A DNA stretch of 64,000 bases, from contig JAUXOK010000023.1 in the NCBI GenBank assembly GCA_030682255.1, forward strand, positions 1 to 64,000, in the 5' to 3' direction. Source of the stretch: Bacteroidota bacterium (lineage in GTDB: Bacteria; Bacteroidota; Bacteroidia; NS11-12g; UBA955). Shown piece by piece: positions 34,222-42,422 of the stretch. Positions within the stretch are counted from its first letter, which is position 1, and every line of letters begins with the position of its first letter. The notes beneath the pieces are model-generated. The model was given only the letters and a program-made list of their open reading frames with translations. It searched no databases and had not been told where the DNA came from. The position numbers were made by a program, and so were the translations under genes.

Positions 34222-35721
34222 ATGGCAAAAAAGAAAGAAGATAAAACATTCAATCCAAGGAAATATATGGAGTTGGCTATTCAGATTATGAATAAGTCAA
34301 TTCAAGAGCCAAGGCAAGATAAAACGAGTCCTAAGGTAGGGGCAGTTTTAATTAAGCCTGATGGCACTAAAGAAACAGCCTTTAGAGGAGAACTTCGTCA
34401 TGGTGACCACGCAGAATTCACTTTGTTAGAAAGAAAGAACCGCAGTAATCATTTAGACGAGTGCATTTTATTTGCAACACTTGAACCTTGTGCTCCTGGA
34501 GCTAGGAAGCACCCTAAATTGGGCTGTGCAGAGCGAATAGTGAATGCGCGTATCAAAAAAGTTTGGGTTGGTATAGAAGATCCAGACCCATCAGTTGATA
34601 GGAAAGGCATCCAATACCTTTTGGACAATGGAGTGGAAGTGGAGATGTTTGATGCTGACCTCCAAAAGCAAATTAGGAATGCTAACAATCAATTTATTGA
34701 AGAGGCACAAGTAAGAGCGAAATTGGCAAATGATGAGAAGTTGGCAATAGTATTGTCTGAAAAGGAAAGAACGGAGCAAAAAGCCGAACTAGAAGATTTG
34801 TCTAAAACCCATTTAGATACTTTTATCAAAAAAGCGAAACTTAATGTAGAATGGAATACGCCTAAGTTTTATAGAATTCTCACACAGTTGGGTATTTTAG
34901 ATTTTAAAGACGAGAAATATACACCAACAGGCTTGGGCTTGCTTTTGTTTGGTGAGCGACCACAACTTATTTATCAAAATGCTTTGATTCGGGCTACATT
35001 CAAAACCAAAGGCAGGAGTGAAGACATTGACACAATAGAAGGCCCGCTTATTTCACAAGCTGATAAAATTCAAGAATGGTATAAAAGCCATATTGGAAAA
35101 CAAATAGACCGTTCATCAGTTGAGCGTAAGGTTACTTATGATTACCCCCTTGTAGTTTTCCGTGAAGCAATAATTAACGCAATTGTTCATAGAGATTACG
35201 ATATTGAAGGAGCTCCCATTTACTTTGAGATTAATGATGATGCAATAATCATCAAAAGCCCAGGAGAACCCGTTAAACCAATTACGTTAGAACAAATCAA
35301 GCGGTTTAATGCGCCTTCATTAAGTAGAAACCCTAAAATAATGTATGTATTTGACCAATTAGATTTAGTGGAACAAAGAGGTTTAGGTTTTCTAACCATC
35401 AAAGACCTGCCTCAAAAGTATAATTTGCCATTACCCTTGGTTACTTATGAAGCTCCTTATATGGTATTTACATTTCCAAGGAGTGGCGACAGCTTAAAAA
35501 AGATTGCCCCAAACAGTGCCTTAGTAAATCTAAACGATGAAGAGTTGAATGGGTATAACTTCGTTAAAGTGAAAGAGAAGCTGACAAGGAAAGAATATGA
35601 AGAACATTTCGGCTTTGATAAAAAGAAGGCAGAAAGGCATCTCAAAGTGTTTGTACAACAAGGTTTTATTGAACGAAAAGGCTCAGGGCCCGGAACGTAT
35701 TATGAAACTATTGCGACATAA
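34222..35721 (+). CDS. Fusion of a RibD-like zinc deaminase and a RecG-like/GHKL ATP-binding regulator
   Basis: A 499-residue two-domain protein. Residues about 10-155 form a cytidine/RibD-type deaminase: H63-A-E65 and a zinc cysteine pair C90 and C102 in EPCAPGARKHPKLGC. After a linker (about 160-195) comes a winged helix, then a GHKL-type ATPase segment with FREAIINAIVHRDYD near residue 314, SPGEPV and VEQRGLGF, as in AlbA_2/RecG-like proteins, and a terminal winged helix near residues 450-499. The N-terminal AlbA_2 DNA-binding domain is replaced by the deaminase. It is the sole gene of an island between 79-bp duplications inside a glycan operon. A nucleotide- or DNA-directed defence role is speculation. 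Confidence 0.8.
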   Translation: MAKKKEDKTFNPRKYMELAIQIMNKSIQEPRQDKTSPKVGAVLIKPDGTKETAFRGELRHGDHAEFTLLERKNRSNHLDECILFATLEPCAPGARKHPKLGCAERIVNARIKKVWVGIEDPDPSVDRKGIQYLLDNGVEVEMFDADLQKQIRNANNQFIEEAQVRAKLANDEKLAIVLSEKERTEQKAELEDLSKTHLDTFIKKAKLNVEWNTPKFYRILTQLGILDFKDEKYTPTGLGLLLFGERPQLIYQNALIRATFKTKGRSEDIDTIEGPLISQADKIQEWYKSHIGKQIDRSSVERKVTYDYPLVVFREAIINAIVHRDYDIEGAPIYFEINDDAIIIKSPGEPVKPITLEQIKRFNAPSLSRNPKIMYVFDQLDLVEQRGLGFLTIKDLPQKYNLPLPLVTYEAPYMVFTFPRSGDSLKKIAPNSALVNLNDEELNGYNFVKVKEKLTRKEYEEHFGFDKKKAERHLKVFVQQGFIERKGSGPGTYYETIAT

Positions 35722-36001
35722 AGCGAGATATATTGTCGCTATAGAAGGCGTTTATAATGTGTTTTATGGCTTATCGCGACAATCATCACGACTATATGTC
35801 GCGTTAGTTATGGCTTTTTGTTCAAGTTAAAGATAAAAAAAGATACTATAAATGCCATACCATACATGGATAATAGGTCGGATATGGTGTCGAAGTTAAT
35901 ACAATAAAACATGCTATCAATACGCTACTTGGACAATAAGTTGGTCATGGTGTCCAAGTATAATTATGATAAAGAAAAAAAGCATTTATTATATAACCCT
36001 A
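35722..36001. other. Island 3-prime region with degenerate repeats and a hairpin
   Basis: No gene is supported. The first part repeats GCGAC/GTCGC in alternating orientation (35713-35810). A 28-bp degenerate direct repeat follows at 35868-35895 and 35931-35958 (GGAnAATAnGT...ATGGTGTCnAAG). The second copy folds as a hairpin with a perfect 9-bp stem (ACTTGGACA at 35927-35935, TGTCCAAGT at 35951-35959). There is no T-run, so it is not a standard terminator. Confidence 0.6.
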
Positions 36002-37033
36002 ATGAAAAAAATAGGAATTTTCAATGCCACGCGTTTTTGGCAAAAATATGTTTTTGGTAATCCGCCAGAAGGCTATTTTTACAAAAGAGCCATCGATATT
36101 CCTATGCATTTATTTAAAATTCAAAATCAGTTTTTATGCAATACCAAATGGGTCTTGCCTTTTCAAAACTATGATTTGTTCCATACCTATAACAGCATCA
36201 TACCTGTCAACGCGCCTTGGGTGGTGGAAGTGGAGTCTTTTTTGCCAAGATATGGAAATTCTCAAAAAGAAGGTGATTTACTCTACAAATGGGGCGTAAA
36301 ACGCTTGCAGCATAAAAGTTGCAAAGCCATTATTTTTACCTCCAAATTTTCTCAAGAAATGAATCGACCTAATTTTGAAAAATGGGGAATTATGAATAAA
36401 GGACAAGTGATTTACAGAGCAGTGCAAGCTTACTCAAGTTTGATAAGTGAAAATGAATCAGAATTTCACATTCTTTTTGCTGGCAATGCCTTTTATAGAA
36501 AGGGTGGTATTGAGTTGTTAAAAGCCCTCGAAAGAATCAATAATCCACACATCAAAGTCACTATCATCAGTAATTTTGAAGTGGATTGGGAAATTTATCC
36601 AACCGAAGCAGAAATAGCTTGGGTACATTCTCAAATTTCAAAAGACAAAAGAATAACTTTACACACCAGTTTGCCTCACCACAAAGTTGTAGACATCATG
36701 CGAACTGCTCATGTATTTGTTGCTACCACATTTGCCGACCCATTTAACAACACCATTTTAGAATCTATGGCTTGTGGCGTGCCTATTATTGCTACAGATA
36801 TTCGTTCCATTCCTGAGTTTGTAGAAGAAGGCATGAATGGATTTACGATTACCCCAAACAAAGAAAACAAAGAACCTATTGTGGATTTTATAGAAGAAAA
36901 ACTTAACTTCTTACTCAATAATCAAACTCAAAGACAACAAATGGCACAACATTCTTCAAACATTATAAAAGACAAATTCTCTTTAGAAGCCAGAAATGAG
37001 AAGTTGAAAGTGTTGTATGATGGAATTTTGTAA
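36002..37033 (+). CDS. GT4 family glycosyltransferase
   Basis: A 343-residue GT-B enzyme with KKIGIFNATRFW at the start, LFAGNAFYRKGGIELLKAL near residue 155 and the GT4 E-x(7)-E region TFADPFNNTILESMACGVPII near residue 244 (quoted in part), then ATDIRSIPEFVEEG. ATG 36002 lies at the edge of the 79-bp duplication; before the island inserted the gene used the GTG that survives at 34118. The insertion therefore changed the start codon and separated the gene from the FkbM operon, but left the protein whole. Confidence 0.82.
   Translation: MKKIGIFNATRFWQKYVFGNPPEGYFYKRAIDIPMHLFKIQNQFLCNTKWVLPFQNYDLFHTYNSIIPVNAPWVVEVESFLPRYGNSQKEGDLLYKWGVKRLQHKSCKAIIFTSKFSQEMNRPNFEKWGIMNKGQVIYRAVQAYSSLISENESEFHILFAGNAFYRKGGIELLKALERINNPHIKVTIISNFEVDWEIYPTEAEIAWVHSQISKDKRITLHTSLPHHKVVDIMRTAHVFVATTFADPFNNTILESMACGVPIIATDIRSIPEFVEEGMNGFTITPNKENKEPIVDFIEEKLNFLLNNQTQRQQMAQHSSNIIKDKFSLEARNEKLKVLYDGIL
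36003..36081 (+). repeat. 79-bp perfect direct repeat, right copy
   Basis: Codes for the first 26 or so residues of the intact glycosyltransferase. Identical to 34119-34197. Confidence 0.9.
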
Positions 37034-37066
37034 AAATGAATTTTAGTCCGTAATATTTGGCTCAAG

Positions 37067-37215
37067 CATCTTTCACAGATTTACACAGATGGGTTTCATT
37101 TCTTTGAGATTCTGTGGGTTCAGTGAGAGATTTTCTTATTTGGCTCACAGATTTCACAGATGTTCACAGATAGGTTTTTTTTGTGGTGTTTTATATATTC
37201 AGTGAGAGACTAACT
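37067..37215. repeat. Palindromic repeat family A, inverted orientation, one to two units
   Basis: CACAGATTTACACAGAT...TCTGTGGGTTCAGTGAGAGA followed by a second degenerate unit. This is the reverse complement of the units at 1-1020, more than 36 kb away and without a GxxExxY gene next to it. The rest of the gap to 37320 holds the AACCATTAAC-type short repeats. Confidence 0.85.
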
Positions 37216-37256
37216 ACATGTAAACATTTATATATACAAGTCATTAAGAATTAACA

Positions 37257-37323
37257 AAAACTCCCCATTTTTAATTTAATAACCATTAACCTATAACCAT
37301 TAACAGTTAACCATTTACCACCC
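37257..37323. repeat. Short AACCATTAAC-type repeats before the FdtA-like gene
   Basis: AACCATTAAC occurs twice, with the variants AGTTAACCATTTACC beside them, ending directly at the ATG. Similar blocks lie before the genes at 38407 and 40009. Function unknown; possibly an A/C-rich leader favouring initiation without Shine-Dalgarno pairing. Confidence 0.5.
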
Positions 37324-37722
37324 ATGCCCCATCTAATAAACTTTAAACGCATTGGAAAACCTGCAGAAGGATACATTTCCATATCAGAAGCACAAAACGA
37401 AATTCCTTTCGAAATTAAACGCAACTTCTGGACTTACTACACCCCCGAAGAGGTTGTAAGAGGTCGCCATGCACATTATGAAACAGAAATGGTTCTTATA
37501 GCATTAGCAGGTAGAATCGTAGTGAATACAGAAATGCCAGATGGAACCGTTAATGTGTTTGTATTAGATAAACCTGATGTTGGTTTATTTATGCCTAAAC
37601 TATGTTGGCACACCATGCAGTATTCTCACAATGCTGTGCAATTGGTAATAGCTTCAAGTTTATATAATGAAGCAGATTACATTAGAAGTTACGAGGATTT
37701 TAAAAAAATAAGTTCAAAATGA
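37324..37722 (+). CDS. fdtA: dTDP-4-keto-6-deoxyhexose 3,4-ketoisomerase (FdtA/QdtA-like)
   Basis: A 132-residue cupin of the WxcM-like group. It has the [19 protein letters not shown] segment near residue 34 with the catalytic histidine pair, and the late cupin [11 protein letters not shown] near residue 97. FdtA moves the keto group of dTDP-4-keto-6-deoxyglucose from C4 to C3. The following acetyltransferase and transaminase genes complete the Fuc3NAc/Qui3NAc route, which supports the call. FdtA and QdtA differ only in C4 configuration and cannot be separated here. It overlaps the next gene by 4 bp. Confidence 0.85.
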   Translation: MPHLINFKRIGKPAEGYISISEAQNEIPFEIKRNFWTYYTPEEVVRGRHAHYETEMVLIALAGRIVVNTEMPDGTVNVFVLDKPDVGLFMPKLCWHTMQYSHNAVQLVIASSLYNEADYIRSYEDFKKISSK

Positions 37723-38270
37723 TACACCCTTTAGCAGATGTTCAATCAAGTCAAATTGGGGAAAACACCACAATTTGGCAGTTTGCGGTAGTTTTAAAAA
37801 AGGCTGTAATTGGAGAAAATTGTAACATCAACTGCCACACATTTATAGAAAATGATGTTGTAATTGGCAATCATGTGACCGTAAAAAGTGGTGTATTTTT
37901 ATGGGACGGTATTTATATTGAAAACAATGTTTTTATTGGACCAAATGCAACATTTGTTAACGATCAATTTCCAAAATCAAAACAATATCCAACTGAATTT
38001 CAAAAAACTATTCTAAGAGAGGGTTGCAGCATAGGTGCTAATGCTACCATTTTAGGAGGTATTGAAATAGGAAGTAATGCTTTAATTGGGGCCGGAAGTG
38101 TTGTGACAAAAAATGTTAAACCTCATGCATTAATGCTTGGTAATCCTGCTAAACAAGTTGCTTGGGTTAATAATAGAGGTGAAAAACTAAAAGAAATCCC
38201 AAGCGGTTTATTGACCGATAGCCAAGGAAACAAATTCGAAATAATAGATAATTTTCTTGTTCAAAAGTGA
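37719..38270 (+). CDS. fdtC: dTDP-3-amino-3,6-dideoxyhexose N-acetyltransferase (FdtC/QdtC-like, left-handed beta helix)
   Basis: A 183-residue hexapeptide-repeat protein, with isoleucine-rich turns such as IGENCNI, IGNHVTV, IGANATI and IGAGSV across residues 15-140 and the catalytic-type segment [13 protein letters not shown] near residue 85. QdtC/FdtC acetylate the 3-amino group using acetyl-CoA. It is coupled to FdtA by ATGA. The transaminase gene follows after 136 bp of non-coding sequence that contains a GAGTGCCTCAG-type repeat piece. Confidence 0.85.
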   Translation: MIHPLADVQSSQIGENTTIWQFAVVLKKAVIGENCNINCHTFIENDVVIGNHVTVKSGVFLWDGIYIENNVFIGPNATFVNDQFPKSKQYPTEFQKTILREGCSIGANATILGGIEIGSNALIGAGSVVTKNVKPHALMLGNPAKQVAWVNNRGEKLKEIPSGLLTDSQGNKFEIIDNFLVQK

Positions 38271-38406
38271 AATGATTTAACTTAAATGTCTATGGTTCGA
38301 GTGCCTCAGCCACTAGCTGACAAAACCGAGTGCTTCACCATGGCAAAAAAAACATCACATAAATATTAACCAATATCATAACAAATAACAGTCAAACTCA
38401 ACTAAT

Positions 38407-39510
38407 ATGAATGTTCCTTATTTAGATTTAAAATCTATTAATCTAGCCCATCAAGATGATCTAAAAAACGCCTTTGAAACAGTACTTAACTCTGGATGGT
38501 ATATCATGGGAGAACAATTACTCACTTTCGAAAGAAACTATTCAACTTATAATCAAGCAAGCTTTGCAGTAGGTGTAGCCAATGGCTTAGATGCTTTGAT
38601 ATTATCACTTAAAGCATTAAAAATAGGAGCAGGAGATGAAGTTATTGTACCATCAAATACCTACATTGCTACATGGTTAGCAGTTTCTTATGTGGGCGCT
38701 ACCCCAATTCCTGTTGAACCGAAATGGGAGACTTGTAACATTAATCCTGAACTTATTGAGGAAAAAATTAATTCAAATACCAAAGCCATTTTACCTGTCA
38801 ATTTATATGGTCAAGTTGCAGAAATGGATAAGATTATGGCTATTGCCAATCATCACAACTTAAAAGTGATAGAGGATAATGCCCAAGCACAAGGTGCACT
38901 TTGCAATGGAAAATTATCTGGAAGTTTTGGTCATATCAACGCTACAAGTTTTTATCCTGGAAAAAATCTTGGGGCATTGGGTGATGCAGGTGCAATCACG
39001 ACAGATTCGGAAGAATTAGCTAATGCTATTAAAGTTTTGAGAAATTACGGTTCGCAAAAAAAATATTACAACGAAGTAAAAGGTGTAAATTCTCGTTTAG
39101 ACGAGTTGCAAGCTGCTTTATTAGATGTTAAACTTAAATATTTACATTCAGAAACTCAAGAAAGACAAAGATTGGCATTGATTTATGACGAACAACTAAA
39201 AGGCATTGATAATTTAACTTTACCACAAAATGCTGAAGGATGTAATTCCGTGTATCACATTTACCAAGTTAGAACATCTAAAAGAGATGCATTACAAAAA
39301 TATTTAACAGAACAAGGAGTTGGAACAGTGATACATTATCCAGTTCCACCACATTTACAAGAAGCATACAAAGAATTAAATTTCAAACAAGGCGATTTTC
39401 CTATAGCAGAAAAAATAGCACAAGAAACTTTAAGCATTCCTCTATATCCTGGCATGCCAAAAGAACACCAAGAAATTGTGATTGAGAAGATAAAAGGGTT
39501 TTTTTATTAA
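38407..39510 (+). CDS. fdtB: dTDP-3-amino-3,6-dideoxyhexose transaminase (FdtB/QdtB-like)
   Basis: A 367-residue DegT/DnrJ/EryC1 aminotransferase: [19 protein letters not shown] start, [17 protein letters not shown] loop near residue 58, [11 protein letters not shown] near residue 155 and the lysine in [15 protein letters not shown] near residue 187. These details ([11 protein letters not shown]) fit FdtB/QdtB, which transaminates the 3-keto product of FdtA. It closes a three-gene cassette. The donor sugar dTDP-4-keto-6-deoxyglucose must come from RmlA/RmlB encoded elsewhere. Confidence 0.87.
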   Translation: MNVPYLDLKSINLAHQDDLKNAFETVLNSGWYIMGEQLLTFERNYSTYNQASFAVGVANGLDALILSLKALKIGAGDEVIVPSNTYIATWLAVSYVGATPIPVEPKWETCNINPELIEEKINSNTKAILPVNLYGQVAEMDKIMAIANHHNLKVIEDNAQAQGALCNGKLSGSFGHINATSFYPGKNLGALGDAGAITTDSEELANAIKVLRNYGSQKKYYNEVKGVNSRLDELQAALLDVKLKYLHSETQERQRLALIYDEQLKGIDNLTLPQNAEGCNSVYHIYQVRTSKRDALQKYLTEQGVGTVIHYPVPPHLQEAYKELNFKQGDFPIAEKIAQETLSIPLYPGMPKEHQEIVIEKIKGFFY

Positions 39511-40008
39511 CTACAGGGAATACTTTACCACACCTGTCCCGACTTTTCGGGAGAGAGCTCAGAGAAGATTTTACCACGGAGAGCACAGAGTGTTACCCAA
39601 CCTGTCACGACTTTTCGGGAGAGAGCTCAGAGAGTTACACAGAGAGCTCACAGAGAGAGAACACAAAGAGTGTTAAAACACTGTGAAAATTAACCACAGA
39701 GCGCACAAAGACTTTCACACCTGTTCCGAGTATTCGGGTAGAGTTACACAGAGGAAAAAAGTACAACATTGCGTCCTTTGCATATTTTACTTTGCGTACT
39801 TAGTGTGAAATGATTTTAATCATACCTGTCCCGAAAATTAGTGAAAGAATATTGAGAGTGAGAATAAAAAAAGTGTTAAACATTAAAAGAAATGTCGCCC
39901 TTCGAGTACCTCAGGGTGACATTCATTATTAACTCTGGGTAAACTACTCAGTGCAAGCGCTCAAATAACCATTAACTAATAAACTATTAACCAATATCCA
40001 TTCAACAG
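39511..40008. repeat. Mosaic of palindromic repeats (family C-like, D and GAGTACCTCAG type)
   Basis: A 498-bp gap with no gene. It holds CACAGAG/GAGCTCAGAG units, four inserts of the TGTCCCG...CGGGA hairpin type (two of them degenerate), a family D-like CTTTGCG...CTTAGTGTGAAA piece (39763-39810), the imperfect palindrome TGTCGCCCT...AGGGTGACA (39893-39921) and AACCATTAAC repeats up to the next ATG. Confidence 0.75.
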
Positions 40009-40935
40009 ATGCCTAAAATATCCATAATAATACCCTGCTATTACAACGAGTTAAATATTCCAGTTACCTCACAAGAATTAATAGAGAACGAAAAAAATTT
40101 TCCAGAAGGGACGGAATTTGAATACGTAATGGTAGACGATGGCTCAAAAGATAAGACATTTGAAGCTTTACAATTGTTTAAAAAAGCGCATCCATCTAAA
40201 GTTAAAATTATTAAACTGTCAGGTAATTTTGGTAGTTACAACGCCATGTTAGCTGGCATGAAATATGCCACAGGCGATTGTAATGTCATTATAGCAGCCG
40301 ACCTTCAAGACCCAATCTCCTTGATGCCAAAAATGTTAGCACATTGGCAAAATGGAATCAAATTGGTGATGGGAAACAGAGAAGACAGAGACGATCCATT
40401 TTTTAGTAAAATATTCGCAAAAACTTTTCAATATTTAATGAAAAAATATGCACTTCCAAATTTACCTAAAGGTGGATTTGATTATGTATTATTTGATAAA
40501 AAACTAAAAGAAGAGGTTTTAGAGATGGATGAAAAAAACTCTAACAGTTTGTATTTATTGATTTGGCTTAAATACGAATACATCACCATTCCATACAAAA
40601 GAATGGAGCGAAAAATTGGCAAAAGTCGTTGGACCATGAAAAAGAAAATCAAATTGTTTGTTGATTCTTTTGTTGCTTTTTCTTTTGCCCCGATAAGAAT
40701 TATTACAGTATCTGGTTTTGTTTTAGGAGCAGTTGCTATATTTTATGCCTTGTTTATTGTTTATAACCGATTGGTCGGTAACATAGCTGTAGAAGGTTGG
40801 ACAGCCATGATGTTGGTGTTTTTGTTTGTTTCAGCTTTCCAAATGGTGGCAATTGGGATTTTAGGGGAATATTTGTGGCGAACACTTGATGCAAGTAGAA
40901 AAAGACCTAATTTTGTAATTGATAAGGTAGAATAA
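40009..40935 (+). CDS. GtrB/DPM1-like GT2 glycosyltransferase with C-terminal membrane anchor
   Basis: A 308-residue paralogue of the protein at 4178. VDDGSKDKTF lies near residue 43, AADLQDPISL near residue 97, and two hydrophobic segments (about 233-256 and 265-290) anchor the C-terminus, ending in RKRPNFVID. It probably makes a polyprenyl-phosphate sugar, the donor for membrane glycosyltransferases such as those at 10677 or 16389. It stands between a repeat-filled gap and an uncharacterised gene. Confidence 0.83.
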   Translation: MPKISIIIPCYYNELNIPVTSQELIENEKNFPEGTEFEYVMVDDGSKDKTFEALQLFKKAHPSKVKIIKLSGNFGSYNAMLAGMKYATGDCNVIIAADLQDPISLMPKMLAHWQNGIKLVMGNREDRDDPFFSKIFAKTFQYLMKKYALPNLPKGGFDYVLFDKKLKEEVLEMDEKNSNSLYLLIWLKYEYITIPYKRMERKIGKSRWTMKKKIKLFVDSFVAFSFAPIRIITVSGFVLGAVAIFYALFIVYNRLVGNIAVEGWTAMMLVFLFVSAFQMVAIGILGEYLWRTLDASRKRPNFVIDKVE

Positions 40936-40960
40936 TTTTAAACTAAATATTACTATTCTG

Positions 40961-41932
40961 ATGCAACATATATTAGAAAAATACAATCACATTCAGCGAT
41001 TACTGAAATTGGAGTTAGACACGCCCGATAGAGTGTTATTTCATGAAAAAGTTAAACCATTATTATTGGAAATGGCAGCAGATAAGAATTTTTTGAAAGA
41101 CATCATCAAAAGAAATTTTTTAGATACAGGGTTTTTAAAACAAGAATGGTCAGGTTATAACATCCCATTTATGTACATTTATGAAACAGAGCATTTTAAT
41201 TTAAAATTGCATTTATTTCCACCAGATAAAGAAAAAAGAGACAATATAGCTGCCCATTGCATTCATCATCACAACAATTACATGTTAACAACCAATGCTT
41301 TTTTTGGTTCTGGTTATGAAACTATTTTATTTGAAAAAGATCCTCAAGTAAAAAATGTTGAATTGGATGTTGATATGAAAATTACCAAGCATTTTCATCA
41401 AAAAGATATAAATCCACATACAGTTGATAGTTGGGAACCTCACATCGTTTTTATTCCACAAGAATTATCTTCAACGATGCTGATTTGGACACCAGACAAA
41501 AAAAGAACAACAGATAATTTTAGGCAGAACCCATTTTTAAAAACTGTTAAAAAACCATTGCGTTGGTTGATTCATAGAATGGGTTTAACAAATCGCATAG
41601 GAATTGCAGCAGAAAAAACATACCAATTTTATCCTAATCCTAATGGAAAAGGCTATAAAGGTATTGAGGAAAGTGAATATTTTGCACCAACAAAAGCCGA
41701 AAAAGGCGCAGTTGTAGATACCTATTCTGCTCAAATGATTTTTGCGTTTATTCAAAGAGCTGATTTATTCGACTCTGATTTTTTCAAAGAAAAGAAAAAT
41801 AATATCCCAAAATATTACCATCAATTTATAGAAATGCTATTAGCCGGTGAATCTATTCCTGATGTATTTCATCGCACTGAAATCAATATTCCTCAAAAAA
41901 CGTATTTTAGAGAGGATATCTTTAATAATTAA
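40961..41932 (+). CDS. Soluble protein of unknown function
   Basis: A 323-residue protein without membrane segments or signal peptide. It is rich in aromatic residues and histidines in the middle: AHCIHHHNNYMLTT near residue 102 and KITKHFHQKDINPHT near residue 139, an arrangement that resembles a cupin-type metal site (an HxH cluster followed by a later H). The C-terminal third has GKGYKGIEESEYF and a helical tail. I do not recognise the family. It lies 25 bp after the GtrB-like gene, so it may be part of its operon. Confidence 0.5.
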   Translation: MQHILEKYNHIQRLLKLELDTPDRVLFHEKVKPLLLEMAADKNFLKDIIKRNFLDTGFLKQEWSGYNIPFMYIYETEHFNLKLHLFPPDKEKRDNIAAHCIHHHNNYMLTTNAFFGSGYETILFEKDPQVKNVELDVDMKITKHFHQKDINPHTVDSWEPHIVFIPQELSSTMLIWTPDKKRTTDNFRQNPFLKTVKKPLRWLIHRMGLTNRIGIAAEKTYQFYPNPNGKGYKGIEESEYFAPTKAEKGAVVDTYSAQMIFAFIQRADLFDSDFFKEKKNNIPKYYHQFIEMLLAGESIPDVFHRTEINIPQKTYFREDIFNN

Positions 41933-41940
41933 TGAGTATT

Positions 41941-41990
41941 CAGCCACAGTGTAACACATAGTAATTCACAGAGTTACACAAAGAAAATGC
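41941..41990. repeat. Palindromic repeat family C, unit upstream of GxxExxY copy 3
   Basis: GCCACAGTGTAACACA...TTCACAGAGTTACACAAAG, degenerate arms of the family that forms the tandem array downstream at 42423-42650. Confidence 0.7.
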
Positions 41991-42048
41991 AATTAAATGA
42001 AGCTTTATTTAATTGTTAATGAGATAATTTTATAATAAAACTACAAAA

Positions 42049-42420
42049 ATGGAAACGAATCAAATCACCCATGAAATACTTGATGCTGCATATAAAGTAC
42101 ATACTAATCTTGGTCCAGGTTTATTAGAATCATCCTATCAAGCTTGTTTGATTTATGAATTAAAAAAGAAAGGTTTGAATATAGAATCAGAAAAAGGATT
42201 GCCTTTGATATATGAAGAAGTAAAACTAGAGTGTGGTTATCGGATTGATATTTTAGTTGAGAGTAAGGTGATAATTGAATTAAAAACAGTTGAAGCTTTT
42301 ACAGATGTTCATACTGCACAACTTTTGACATATTTAAAATTATCAGGATGCAAAGTTGGACTTCTTTTAAATTTTCATACTAAAAGTCTTAAAGATGGAA
42401 TCAAAAGGTTGATTTTGTAA
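42049..42420 (+). CDS. GxxExxY family protein (PD-(D/E)XK-like), copy 3
   Basis: A 123-residue paralogue starting at ATG 42049. The signature is G24-E27-Y30 (GPGLLESSY), with D67, E77-x-K79 and Q91 in register with copy 1. It is flanked by family C repeats: a degenerate unit 60 bp before it and an array right after the stop. Its position alone between a sugar gene of unknown function and a GT4 gene suggests insertion of the whole gene-plus-repeat unit. Function unknown; nuclease activity is inferred. Confidence 0.87.
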   Translation: METNQITHEILDAAYKVHTNLGPGLLESSYQACLIYELKKKGLNIESEKGLPLIYEEVKLECGYRIDILVESKVIIELKTVEAFTDVHTAQLLTYLKLSGCKVGLLLNFHTKSLKDGIKRLIL

Positions 42421-42422
42421 TA

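Noticed and set aside
37034-37323. Rho-independent terminator after the glycosyltransferase gene
   Set aside because: The hairpin potential comes from the inverted family A repeat and is not followed by a T-run.
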